DNA of 32,275 nucleotides from positions 1 to 32,275 of the IMG/VR virus record IMGVR_UViG_3300025137_000158. One strand, given 5' to 3'. The notes below the pieces were generated by a model that saw only the letters and a program-made list of their open reading frames with translations, was not told the DNA's origin and did not search any database. The position numbers were made by a program, and so were the translations under genes. Shown here in pieces: positions 18,727 through 25,736 of this stretch (position 1 is the first letter of the stretch; each line of letters starts with the position of its first letter). Source of the DNA: a virus.

Positions 18727-18732
18727 CACTAG

Positions 18733-19458
18733 ATGACACAGGACAATAAACCAATAGAATCAAAAAAAGAGAACAAGAAGCCTCAAGATAATACGGGTGT
18801 TATGATGACGGGACACATTAAGATTTTTGACCCAGAGACAGGCGAAGTAATAGTAGACAAAAGAAACGCAATACACTATGAAAACATGTCTCAGGCATTG
18901 GCAAATTCTTTAGCAAATAAGACTACAGGATTTGTACACGAAATGGCTTTCGGGAATGGAGGGACTTCAGTTGATCCAACAGGTATAATCACTTACCTTA
19001 CACCAAACTCTACAGGTACAAACGCCACGTTGTATAATCAAACATATTACAAAGTTATAGATGATAACTCTGCAACTAACAAAGACACAACCAGGAACAA
19101 AATGGAAGTGAGGCACACGGCAGGTAACAAGTACACCGACATAGTCTGCACTTGCACATTGGATTATGGTGAGCCTACAGGACAGGCGGCCTTTGACAAT
19201 ACTACAAACTTCAATGGTGATTTTGTTTTTGATGAGTTAGGATTGAAGAGCTATGAAGGATCAGAAAATGGTTCGACTAACAAGTTACTAACACACGTCG
19301 TATTTCACCCTGTACAAAAGTCCTTGAACAGATTGATACAGATTGACTACACATTAAGAATACAAAGTTTAACAACATTCACTGAGACAAGTTCAACTGC
19401 ACTGTCAACTTCTAATACGGTAAGTGGAACTACGTCAGGTGGTAACACAGGATACTAA
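18733..19458 (+). CDS. Conserved virion structural protein of T4-like marine phages
   Basis: This 241-residue protein starts with a polar, lysine-rich stretch, followed by TGHIKIFDPETGEVIVDKRN, AIHYENMSQALANSL and FGNGG segments that I associate with a structural protein next to the baseplate genes of marine T4-like phages. The middle and end are beta-rich (YTDIVCTCTLDYGEP, QIDYTLRIQSL). The last 30 residues are a serine/threonine/glycine tail ending in NTGY. It does not resemble T4 gp8, which would be the next gene by T4 order. The start lies nine bases after the giant gene and directly after a late promoter-like box. Its stop overlaps the next ATG by one base, with AGGA embedded in the last codons. 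The exact place in the virion is unknown. Confidence 0.72.
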   Translation: MTQDNKPIESKKENKKPQDNTGVMMTGHIKIFDPETGEVIVDKRNAIHYENMSQALANSLANKTTGFVHEMAFGNGGTSVDPTGIITYLTPNSTGTNATLYNQTYYKVIDDNSATNKDTTRNKMEVRHTAGNKYTDIVCTCTLDYGEPTGQAAFDNTTNFNGDFVFDELGLKSYEGSENGSTNKLLTHVVFHPVQKSLNRLIQIDYTLRIQSLTTFTETSSTALSTSNTVSGTTSGGNTGY

Positions 19459-20954
19459 TGTCATACACTGTAAACAAGACCAATAGTTCGGCGTCGCCCA
19501 ATTCATACACTGTACAGGATGGCGTAGTAAATTCACAGACCGATCTTTCATTTATAGGAAAGGGATATGCAGGTTATGGAGAAAGCATTGCAGAAAACTT
19601 TTTACATTTATTAGAAAACTTTTCAAACACTTCTGCACCTACAAAACCTATCAGTGGACAACTTTGGTATGATGCTACAAATAACAGACTTAAAGTTTAC
19701 TCAGGTTCAGCGTTTGTTCCTGCAGGAGGAAACGTACCTTATGAGTCAATAGCACCAAGTTCACTTACACGGGGAGATCTATGGATCGATTCAGACACAG
19801 GACAACTTTATTTCTATGACGGAGCGTCTTCTATACTTGTTGGACCACCAAGTTCTACAGGTACAACAAACGGATTCACGTTTGACGCTATATTTGATTC
19901 TGCAGATGTAACACAGAACATAACCAAGTTGTTCAATGACGGAAACCTTATTGCAATAATTTCAGAAGACACTTTCACTCCAAAATCAACACTGACTGGT
20001 TTTGCAAGTGTTAAAAAGGGTATAACTTTAAGCACAGCAATTTCAGACTTAAAATTCCAAGGAACGGCAACTGACGCAGATGCACTAGGCGGCGTAGCGG
20101 CGGCCAACTACCTCACATCAAACGCCAACGACACCACATCAGGCACGTTATCTGTGGCCAACGATGGTGGAGTCATTGTTGGAACAGACAGTGACATAAC
20201 AATCACAGTTGACTCATCGGGTGGTATAATATCTAACACTGTACAGGATACGGATATAACTTTCAAAGTGAATGATGCTGGGACCACAGTAACAGTGATG
20301 ACCATTGATGGTTCTGAATCCAATGTTGGAATAGGAACTACCACACCAAGCACAAAATTACAAGTGTCAGGCACAACGACATCAACTGCGTTTGCAGGCC
20401 CAATTACAGGAGATGTAACAGGAAACGTAACAAGTTCTGGTGCAAACACAATGGGAACTTTGGTATTGGCTGACAAATTGACCACACAAGAAATAGAGCC
20501 AGATGCAAATACAACTTACGACATAGGAACAACCAGTAAAAAATACAACACAGTACACGCAAAAGCGACGTCGGCCCAATACGCTGACTTGGCTGAGATA
20601 TACGAATCTGACTCTACGTATGATGTAGGAACAGTGATGATATTTGGCGGCGACAAAGAAGTAACACAATCAACTATTTCAAATGACACAAGAGTGGCAG
20701 GCGTAATAAGTGAAGATCCTGCATATTTGATGAACAGTGATTCAGATGGTCAGGCTGTTGCACTTGTAGGAAAAGTAAAATGTAAAGTGCATGGTGTTGT
20801 TACAAAAGGCGATCTTCTAACCACTTGCGGTTCACATCCAGGTTGTGCCCAAAAGGCAATCACTCCTGAATTAGGATCTGTGGTAGGTAAAGCAATGGAA
20901 GATAAAACAGACGCCGGACAAAGTGCTATTTTAATAAGTGTAGGAAGATTGTAA
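19458..20954 (+). CDS. Tail-fibre-like structural protein, paralog A
   Basis: This 498-residue protein is one of three paralogs here. The first 130 residues or so hold the shared N-terminal module: LSFIGKGYAGYGESIAENFL, a LLENFSNTSAPTKP segment, then two copies of a G-x-L-W-Y/I-D and Y-x-G-S-A/S repeat. The middle is beta-rich and repetitive, including DALGGVAAANYLTSNAND and GPITGDVTGNVTSSGANT, as in trimeric phage fibres. The last 125 residues form a separate domain that opens SAQYADLAEIYESD and contains GTVMIFGG and VAGVISEDPAYLMNSD. Similar C-terminal domains occur on phage fibres, and some such fibre end domains cleave themselves. The ATG overlaps the previous stop by one base. A fibre or fibre-connector role at the baseplate is inferred. 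Confidence 0.75.
   Translation: MSYTVNKTNSSASPNSYTVQDGVVNSQTDLSFIGKGYAGYGESIAENFLHLLENFSNTSAPTKPISGQLWYDATNNRLKVYSGSAFVPAGGNVPYESIAPSSLTRGDLWIDSDTGQLYFYDGASSILVGPPSSTGTTNGFTFDAIFDSADVTQNITKLFNDGNLIAIISEDTFTPKSTLTGFASVKKGITLSTAISDLKFQGTATDADALGGVAAANYLTSNANDTTSGTLSVANDGGVIVGTDSDITITVDSSGGIISNTVQDTDITFKVNDAGTTVTVMTIDGSESNVGIGTTTPSTKLQVSGTTTSTAFAGPITGDVTGNVTSSGANTMGTLVLADKLTTQEIEPDANTTYDIGTTSKKYNTVHAKATSAQYADLAEIYESDSTYDVGTVMIFGGDKEVTQSTISNDTRVAGVISEDPAYLMNSDSDGQAVALVGKVKCKVHGVVTKGDLLTTCGSHPGCAQKAITPELGSVVGKAMEDKTDAGQSAILISVGRL
20091..20113 (+). repeat. 23-base segment identical to 26388-26410
   Basis: Beginning GGCGTAGCGGCGGCCAAC, this segment encodes part of the DALGGVAAANYL motif of fibre paralog A. 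It recurs base for base in paralog C at 26388-26410, although the flanks differ at several third codon positions. It could act as a site for recombination between the two genes. Confidence 0.85.
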
Positions 20955-20957
20955 ATA
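20950..20957 (+). promoter_or_regulatory. T4-type late promoter-like box before fibre paralog B
   Basis: TGTAAATA overlaps the stop codon of paralog A (TAA at 20952-20954). Seven bases separate it from the ATG at 20965. The stretch GTAAATATTAGTATATGGC is nearly the same as the one before gp25, differing by one inserted T, so this seems to be a reused start-region cassette. The first two bases of the box depart from the T4 consensus. Confidence 0.45.
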
Positions 20958-20964
20958 TTAGTAT

Positions 20965-22422
20965 ATGGCGTACACAATCAACAAAACAGACGGAACAGTA
21001 GTTGCCACAATAACAGATGGCACAATAAACAACACAACAAGTTTGACACTTTTTGGAAAGAGTTATTCAGGCTTTGGTGAATTATTAAACGAGAACCTAG
21101 TTAAACTATTAGAAAACTCAGCGTCAACAACGGCACCATCGGCACCTCTAAAAGGTCAAGTTTGGTTTGATACTACATCAAATCAACTTAAGGTGTATGA
21201 CGGTTCGGCTTTCAAACCATCAGGTGGTGCAAAAGCACAATCCACAGAACCAACTTCAGCATCGGCTGGAGATCTTTGGACGGACTCGGATGATGATCAA
21301 CTTTACGTATACACGGGCAGTGCCTGGCAACTGGTAGGACCGGTTTACACAGCAGGACAGACCCTTTCAGGATTCAAGATCGAGACACTTGGCAGTTCAG
21401 GTGGCGACAAGGTTGTGGCATCAATGTACGCAGGTAACACAAGGGTAGCAATATTATCAGCAGAAACATTTACACCGACTTTAACGCAGACAGGATTCGC
21501 TGAGATAAAAGCAGGATTTACACTTAATTCAACTCTAAGTGCAGTGTTCGAAGGAACAAACACGCAGGCATCCAACATCGACGTGTCAGGAACAACAAAC
21601 ACCTCCAGCACACTAATAGCAGGTGGAAACCTCTTGAGATCGGATGCGGCGGACACAACAACTGGCAGTTTGACAATCGACAACGACACAGGTCTAATTG
21701 TTGGTGACGCACAGGAATTGACGGTATCGGTGTCGAGCAACAATGTGACAGTGGCCCAGACATCGCAAGATAAAGATTTAAGTTTCACTATTAATGATGG
21801 TGGATCAACCAAGACTCCACTGGCATTCACAGGTTCAACTGGCGCAATAACCATGTCAGGTGCAACAGCAATCACAGGTAATGTCACAATCACAGGTAAC
21901 CTTAACGTAAGTGGTGCTTACGACTATACGTCATCTAACATTGTAGAACACGTAGATACTTTCTTAAAAGTTAATACAGGGAACAGTGAAGCAGATGCAG
22001 GACTTATTGTTGAGACAAGTGATACGGACGATGCAAGACTTTTTTATGACGTGTCAGAAAATTTTTGGACAGCAGGCCATGGTGCATCATATTCACAAAT
22101 AATTAGATTAGCAGACTTAACAGATGATGGTAACGCAAACAAAGGAACAAAAGCATTAACAACAGATTCTTCAACAGGCGATCTTAAAGTGACAACTTTG
22201 ACATTGAACGCTGTGGGTTCTGCTATAACGTCATCGACTAGCACGTCGGCTACGACAGTGCCAACTGTTGGACAGGTAACAACATCACTTAAACTTTGGG
22301 GTGGTTCAACAATCTCAGATGATAGTAGTAACAGTATCGCAGGAAACAGATACGTTGAAACTTCAGCACCAACATCAGGGCAAGGTGCAAACGGAGACCT
22401 TTGGTTTGTAAGGGAGGCTTAA
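20965..22422 (+). CDS. Tail-fibre-like structural protein, paralog B, with a different C-terminus
   Basis: This 485-residue protein shares the N-terminal module of paralogs A and C: TLFGKSYSGFGELLNENLVK, LLENSASTTAPSAPLKGQVW, and two W-F/T-D...Y-x-G-S-A repeats (SNQLKVYDGSAFKP, DDQLYVYTGSAWQLVGP). The middle includes NVTITGNLNVSGAYDY, a typical fibre beta pattern. The C-terminus lacks the AQYADLAE domain of A and C and instead ends in KLWGGSTISDD and GQGANGDLWFVREA, a short motif seen at the ends of other phage appendage proteins. Ten bases separate it from paralog A, and the gap contains most of a late promoter-like box. The likely role is an appendage or fibre subunit. Confidence 0.72.
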   Translation: MAYTINKTDGTVVATITDGTINNTTSLTLFGKSYSGFGELLNENLVKLLENSASTTAPSAPLKGQVWFDTTSNQLKVYDGSAFKPSGGAKAQSTEPTSASAGDLWTDSDDDQLYVYTGSAWQLVGPVYTAGQTLSGFKIETLGSSGGDKVVASMYAGNTRVAILSAETFTPTLTQTGFAEIKAGFTLNSTLSAVFEGTNTQASNIDVSGTTNTSSTLIAGGNLLRSDAADTTTGSLTIDNDTGLIVGDAQELTVSVSSNNVTVAQTSQDKDLSFTINDGGSTKTPLAFTGSTGAITMSGATAITGNVTITGNLNVSGAYDYTSSNIVEHVDTFLKVNTGNSEADAGLIVETSDTDDARLFYDVSENFWTAGHGASYSQIIRLADLTDDGNANKGTKALTTDSSTGDLKVTTLTLNAVGSAITSSTSTSATTVPTVGQVTTSLKLWGGSTISDDSSNSIAGNRYVETSAPTSGQGANGDLWFVREA

Positions 22423-22426
22423 TCCC

Positions 22427-23854
22427 ATGCCCACATTAACCAGAACATTTAACTACACAGGCACACTACAACAAGCAGTGGTCCCAGCAGGCACAACTTC
22501 AATAGATGTGCACCTATGGGGTGGCGCTGGAGGCGGAGGAGGATCAGACGCAGGTGGACCTGGAGGTATAGGAGCCGCGGGACAGCATGTAACATCATCC
22601 ACAATCTCTATGTCATCACAAAGAGGCAAGACACTTACGGTGGCAGTTGGTGGTGGTGGAGCCGGCGGGGTACAAGGTGGATCAGCACCGGGTGGAGCAA
22701 ACGGAAAAAGTATTGCAGGATACTCAGGCGGAGAAGGCGGTAACGCTGGACCAGGAGGATACTCAGGATCAGGCGGAGGTGGCGGAGGAGCCACTACGGT
22801 CCTTGCAGATGGAGCCGAGATTGCCACAGCAGGAGGCGGTGGAGGTGGTGCCGGAGCAGGTGTGGCATCAAACGGTACAGCAGGTGACAACGGACACTCA
22901 GCAACAGGAGAATCACCAGGCACACTTGGTGAGAACGGTAAGGATCACGCCGGCGACGGTGGTGGTGGAGGTGCTGGTGGCGGAGGTACTGATGGTGGAG
23001 CGTCAGGTAATGCAGGGTCAGGAGACAACGGCGGTACGGGTGGTAAGTCAGGATCAAACACAGCGGCAGGTGGCACAGCGAGCAACGGCTCAGGAGTCAC
23101 GCCAGGAGGAACAGATAATGCTTTTTACAGTGCAGGAGTTGCCGTTGGTGGACAACCAAGTAATTCAGGTGCTGATGGTAAGGCAGTAGTAGTATTCAAT
23201 ATGGGTGTGCAGGCAGAGTTTAAAGTTGGCGGAGCATGGAAAGACATAGGTGAGGCCTTTTTTAAAGTTGGTGGAGCGTGGAAACAGCTCACAGAAGGCT
23301 ACGTAAAAATAGGCGGTGCATGGAAGGCTTTATTCAATTCAGGTATAACATTTACTGAGACTGCCGCAGGTTTTGGAGACGCAGAAGGTGGATCAAGTTC
23401 AGGAAGTGGTGGAACTGGAGGTGGTGGTTGTTTCATGGCAGGCACAATGATAACAATGGCAGATGGCACTTTCAAAGCGGTTGAGACAGTGGACATTGGT
23501 GATAAAGTTGCAGTGGGTGGCAAAGTTTTTGCAACTGGTAAGTTCTTAATAGACAATTTATATGATTACAAAGGCATACAAGTTTCAGGTACCCACATGG
23601 TCAAAGAAGATGGCAGATGGACGAGAGTTGAAAACAGCATACATGGAGTCTCTCTTGGTAACGAGGACGCGATTGTGTACGTGTTTGGATCTGAAAACAG
23701 AAGAATTATTATCAACGGAACAGAATTTACTGACTACTTCGAATTAAGCGAACAGCAGGAACTAATCAATCACGGCGAACAGATTTTTAGTAATTGGCAG
23801 GATCATGATAGACAAATTCATGATAAAAATGTTAATATACTGAATGCTTCATAA
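22427..23854 (+). CDS. Glycine-rich adhesin-like tail protein with a C-terminal Hint (hedgehog/intein) domain
   Basis: This 475-residue protein has four parts. Residues 1-30 are beta-like (TRTFNYTGTLQQAVVPAGTT). Residues 31-250 are extremely glycine-rich with GG and GGX runs, like the polyglycine receptor-binding tips of phage adhesins such as T2/S16 gp38. Residues 265-306 are three tandem 14-residue repeats of the F-K-V-G-G-A-W-K type. Residues 335 to about 440 form a Hint domain: C335-F-x-A-G-T start, MADGTFKAVETVDIGDKV, then SGTHMV with His390, then NRRIIINGTEFTDYFEL. No terminal His-Asn and following extein is seen, so cleavage rather than splicing is expected. A clear AGGGAGG site lies at 22411-22417, ten bases before the ATG. 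Its end overlaps the oxygenase gene by 11 bases. The Hint call is strong; the receptor-binding role is inferred from context and composition. Confidence 0.82.
   Translation: MPTLTRTFNYTGTLQQAVVPAGTTSIDVHLWGGAGGGGGSDAGGPGGIGAAGQHVTSSTISMSSQRGKTLTVAVGGGGAGGVQGGSAPGGANGKSIAGYSGGEGGNAGPGGYSGSGGGGGGATTVLADGAEIATAGGGGGGAGAGVASNGTAGDNGHSATGESPGTLGENGKDHAGDGGGGGAGGGGTDGGASGNAGSGDNGGTGGKSGSNTAAGGTASNGSGVTPGGTDNAFYSAGVAVGGQPSNSGADGKAVVVFNMGVQAEFKVGGAWKDIGEAFFKVGGAWKQLTEGYVKIGGAWKALFNSGITFTETAAGFGDAEGGSSSGSGGTGGGGCFMAGTMITMADGTFKAVETVDIGDKVAVGGKVFATGKFLIDNLYDYKGIQVSGTHMVKEDGRWTRVENSIHGVSLGNEDAIVYVFGSENRRIIINGTEFTDYFELSEQQELINHGEQIFSNWQDHDRQIHDKNVNILNAS
23219..23344 (+). repeat. Three tandem 42-base repeats (G-G-A-W-K units)
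   Basis: The three units encode FKVGGAWKDIGEAF, FKVGGAWKQLTEGY and VKIGGAWKALFNSG. The DNA has diverged at third codon positions while K-x-G-G-A-W-K is kept, so the amino-acid repeat is under selection. The units link the glycine-rich part to the Hint domain and may form stacked beta-hairpins at a trimer axis. Confidence 0.85.
23429..23746 (+). other. Hint (hedgehog/intein) autoprocessing domain
   Basis: The domain starts at Cys335, directly after a GGGG linker, which is the standard place of the nucleophile. It keeps the GT-x-I-x-MADGT block, the GD-x-V block and a G-T-H block with His390. In Hint domains the Cys attacks the preceding peptide bond to form a thioester, so the break would fall between Gly334 and Cys335. 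Self-cleavage is predicted, not shown. Confidence 0.8.
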
Positions 23855-24512
23855 CAGTTTTTACCACGGCGAACAAGGACAGTGTTTTCGACAGTTCGAG
23901 AAACACTGGGAAAACATCAAGTATGAGTTTGATACACAGCCAAATAAAACATTCCTTCAGCCCGAAGACTTTTCAGACAGCGTAAGGGGAATGCCAGAGG
24001 ACTTTGATGATAGGTCAGGTGACTATGTCCATGGAGAATGGCAGGCGTTGGGAATACAATCAGGAGATAAAGAACTTCAAGACTTCAACGATTATCCAAT
24101 GCTCTACTCGATACTTAGGAAATTTCCTTATAAAACAAATGTTGCAATTATGACAGTAGGCTCAGACACTAAAATTGGTAATCACACCGACGACGAAGGT
24201 GGTTGGAGATACCAAATGTGCCTCGACGACGGAGGTGGAGACGAAAGTGGCATGCATGTGATGAACTTAGACAGTAACAAGCAGGAACTAATGACATGGT
24301 CAACAGGCAAAGCGTTTGTGTTCCAGCCGGACCTACAATTACACAACGGATTCAACAAAAATCCTGGTCCTAGAACCACGTTATTAATTGACTTTTGGAA
24401 AGAATCAGCGTACACTAAAGATAAATTTGTAAATTATTACCAACACTATTCGGAGTGCTTTGAGGGTTTGGATAATTTAGTGGAAACGTATGAATCAAGA
24501 AAACAAAAATAA
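23844..24512 (+). CDS. Fe(II)/2-oxoglutarate oxygenase, aspartyl/asparaginyl beta-hydroxylase-like
   Basis: This 222-residue protein has the jelly-roll metal site of the family. NHTDDEGGWRYQM gives His114 and Asp116. The segment from FVFQPDLQLHNGFN to PRTTLLIDFW gives the distal His167 and the 2-oxoglutarate-binding Arg177. The spacing and the closing LLIDFW strand resemble the C-terminal core of aspartyl/asparaginyl beta-hydroxylases. Such enzymes hydroxylate protein side chains or small molecules using O2 and 2-oxoglutarate. The ATG lies inside the end of the Hint gene (11-base overlap), with no strong ribosome binding site, so translational coupling is likely. Its own end overlaps the dehydrogenase start by 23 bases. 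The substrate is unknown; the preceding glycine-rich adhesin is a candidate by context only. Confidence 0.75.
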   Translation: MLHNSFYHGEQGQCFRQFEKHWENIKYEFDTQPNKTFLQPEDFSDSVRGMPEDFDDRSGDYVHGEWQALGIQSGDKELQDFNDYPMLYSILRKFPYKTNVAIMTVGSDTKIGNHTDDEGGWRYQMCLDDGGGDESGMHVMNLDSNKQELMTWSTGKAFVFQPDLQLHNGFNKNPGPRTTLLIDFWKESAYTKDKFVNYYQHYSECFEGLDNLVETYESRKQK

Positions 24513-25077
24513 AATTGCAATTATAGGCCACACAAAGGGGATTGGCAAAGCAATAGCAGACATCTATAAAACAAAAAAGTACACAGTGATAGGTCTCAGC
24601 AGGAGCAATGGATATGATCTATTGACTGACCAAGAAAAGATAATGGAGCAGATACAAGATTGTCACCTTGTTGTGATAAATGCCAATGCCGGAGTAGGAC
24701 AAATGCAACTTCTCAAAAGGATATACGGTAAGCATTCTTTCAACGCCATGAAGGTTGCAGTGATTACAAGCACGTCTGGAACAGAAGAAGGCCAAGATGC
24801 AAATGAATTTAAAATATGGAATAAGTTTGAATACGTTCAATACTGCGAGTCAAAAAAAGAGTTAATAGCATACATCAATGACCTACAGGTCGAACTTTTA
24901 AGAAAGCCATTGTCCGTTTATGACGTGTGTCCTGATGTCGTTGATACTGACATGACAAAAGGTTTATGGAAACATTTACCAAAACTAGATCCGAAGGAAG
25001 TGGCAGAAGCAGTGCTTTTTTGTTTTGAATCAACATTTAACGTCAACAAGATTGTGATACAAAAAAATGAAGATTAG
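24490..25077 (+). CDS. Short-chain dehydrogenase/reductase (SDR), short form
   Basis: This 195-residue protein shows the classical SDR order. The nucleotide-binding loop is GHTKGIGKAIA (residues 13-23), a variant of T-G-x3-G-x-G. An NANAG motif lies at 64-68. The catalytic serine lies in ITSTSG (about 92-97), and Y118-x3-K122 is in YCESK. The segment PDVVDTDMTKG follows as expected after the active site. Typical family members have about 250 residues, so loops are trimmed here. These enzymes reduce or oxidise hydroxyl/keto groups with NAD(P). The start overlaps the oxygenase gene by 23 bases and the end overlaps the GNAT-like gene by 11. Whether it works on sugars, lipids or a protein modification cannot be told. 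Confidence 0.8.
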   Translation: MNQENKNKIAIIGHTKGIGKAIADIYKTKKYTVIGLSRSNGYDLLTDQEKIMEQIQDCHLVVINANAGVGQMQLLKRIYGKHSFNAMKVAVITSTSGTEEGQDANEFKIWNKFEYVQYCESKKELIAYINDLQVELLRKPLSVYDVCPDVVDTDMTKGLWKHLPKLDPKEVAEAVLFCFESTFNVNKIVIQKNED

Positions 25078-25531
25078 GCCTTGGGATAGAGACAAAGATT
25101 ATGACACACTTGTACAATGGTGGAACCAATGGGAGTTTGGTGTGGTTCCAAAGGAGTGCCTGCCACCCGATGGAGTGATAGTTGAGGATAGCGATATGCC
25201 TGTTTGTGCTGGGGGACTGTATGTGTGTGATGGAACCGCATTTGGACTAATGGAATGGCTGGTGACCGATAAAAATGCAAAACCACGTATTGTACACAAA
25301 TGTCTAAAACAGTGCATTGACTCGATAATGGAACTGGCAAAGACAAAAAAGTTGAAGTTGGTGTACACTGCTACAAAACAACAAGCACTCCACAAAAGAT
25401 ATACAAAATACCACAATATGGTGCTTACGGAAAGCAACTTGAAGGCATTCGTAAGGGATCTAGATGGGGCGTACACAAAGGATTTAACCTGGATATCAGA
25501 TGATGAGCAGATAGAATCACGTAATAAATAA
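25067..25531 (+). CDS. GNAT-like acetyltransferase fold protein
   Basis: This 154-residue protein begins with KIRPWDRDKDYDTLVQWWNQ, the usual first strand and helix of GNAT proteins, followed by PKECLPPDGVIVED and a strand pair CAGGLYVCDGTAFGLMEWLV. It matches in outline the small GNAT-like proteins of marine phages. The acetyl-CoA loop R/Q-x2-G-x-G/A is not evident: at its expected place the sequence reads KPRIVHKCL. It may therefore use a modified loop or be inactive as an acetyltransferase. It overlaps the SDR gene by 11 bases and is the last of four overlapping genes. I am moderately sure of the fold and unsure of any activity. Confidence 0.55.
   Translation: MKIRPWDRDKDYDTLVQWWNQWEFGVVPKECLPPDGVIVEDSDMPVCAGGLYVCDGTAFGLMEWLVTDKNAKPRIVHKCLKQCIDSIMELAKTKKLKLVYTATKQQALHKRYTKYHNMVLTESNLKAFVRDLDGAYTKDLTWISDDEQIESRNK
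25523..25530 (+). promoter_or_regulatory. T4-type late promoter box plus Shine-Dalgarno site before the 60-residue gene
   Basis: AATAAATA overlaps the stop region of the GNAT-like gene. The ATG at 25551 is 20 bases away, and AAGGAG lies at 25537-25542. Unlike most other boxes in the window, this one leaves a short leader that keeps the ribosome binding site. It would give the third fibre paralog and the following gene their own late start. Confidence 0.6.
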
Positions 25532-25550
25532 GCGTAAGGAGTACATTATA

Positions 25551-25733
25551 ATGGCAACCAAACAAGAAGTCGCAGACTATATCAACGACAATTACAGTAA
25601 GGAGTGGACAGCGGAAGAAGAAGCAAAAATAGACGCTATGCTGAACCCGGAACTTGCAACAATATTGATAAAATTGGTTGGAGATGTTAGTTTCTTGACA
25701 GAAGTCAGAGACAACAGATCAAACAACAACTAG
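25551..25733 (+). CDS. Small unknown protein (60 residues)
   Basis: The frame has a good AAGGAG site eight bases before the ATG and its own late promoter-like box, which argues for a real gene. The product is acidic at the start (KQEVADYINDNYSKEWTAEE), has a probably helical middle (AKIDAMLNPELATILIKLVG) and a polar end rich in Asn. I do not recognise it. It sits three bases before fibre paralog C. An accessory or chaperone role for that fibre is possible by position, but nothing in the sequence shows this. Confidence 0.65.
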   Translation: MATKQEVADYINDNYSKEWTAEEEAKIDAMLNPELATILIKLVGDVSFLTEVRDNRSNNN

Positions 25734-25736
25734 GCA

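Noticed and set aside
22453-22923. A proline-rich 156-codon open frame on the - strand
   Set aside because: It is the complement of glycine codons (GGN gives NCC), an expected shadow.
22647-23189. A 180-codon open frame on the + strand overlapping the glycine-rich gene
   Set aside because: It arises from the GGX-rich codons read one frame off, which avoid stops; its Glu/Gln/Val composition is what shifted glycine codons give, and no own ribosome site is seen.
23429-23854. A complete splicing intein
   Set aside because: No His-Asn end and no following Cys/Ser/Thr extein are visible before the stop; only the Hint half needed for cleavage is supported.
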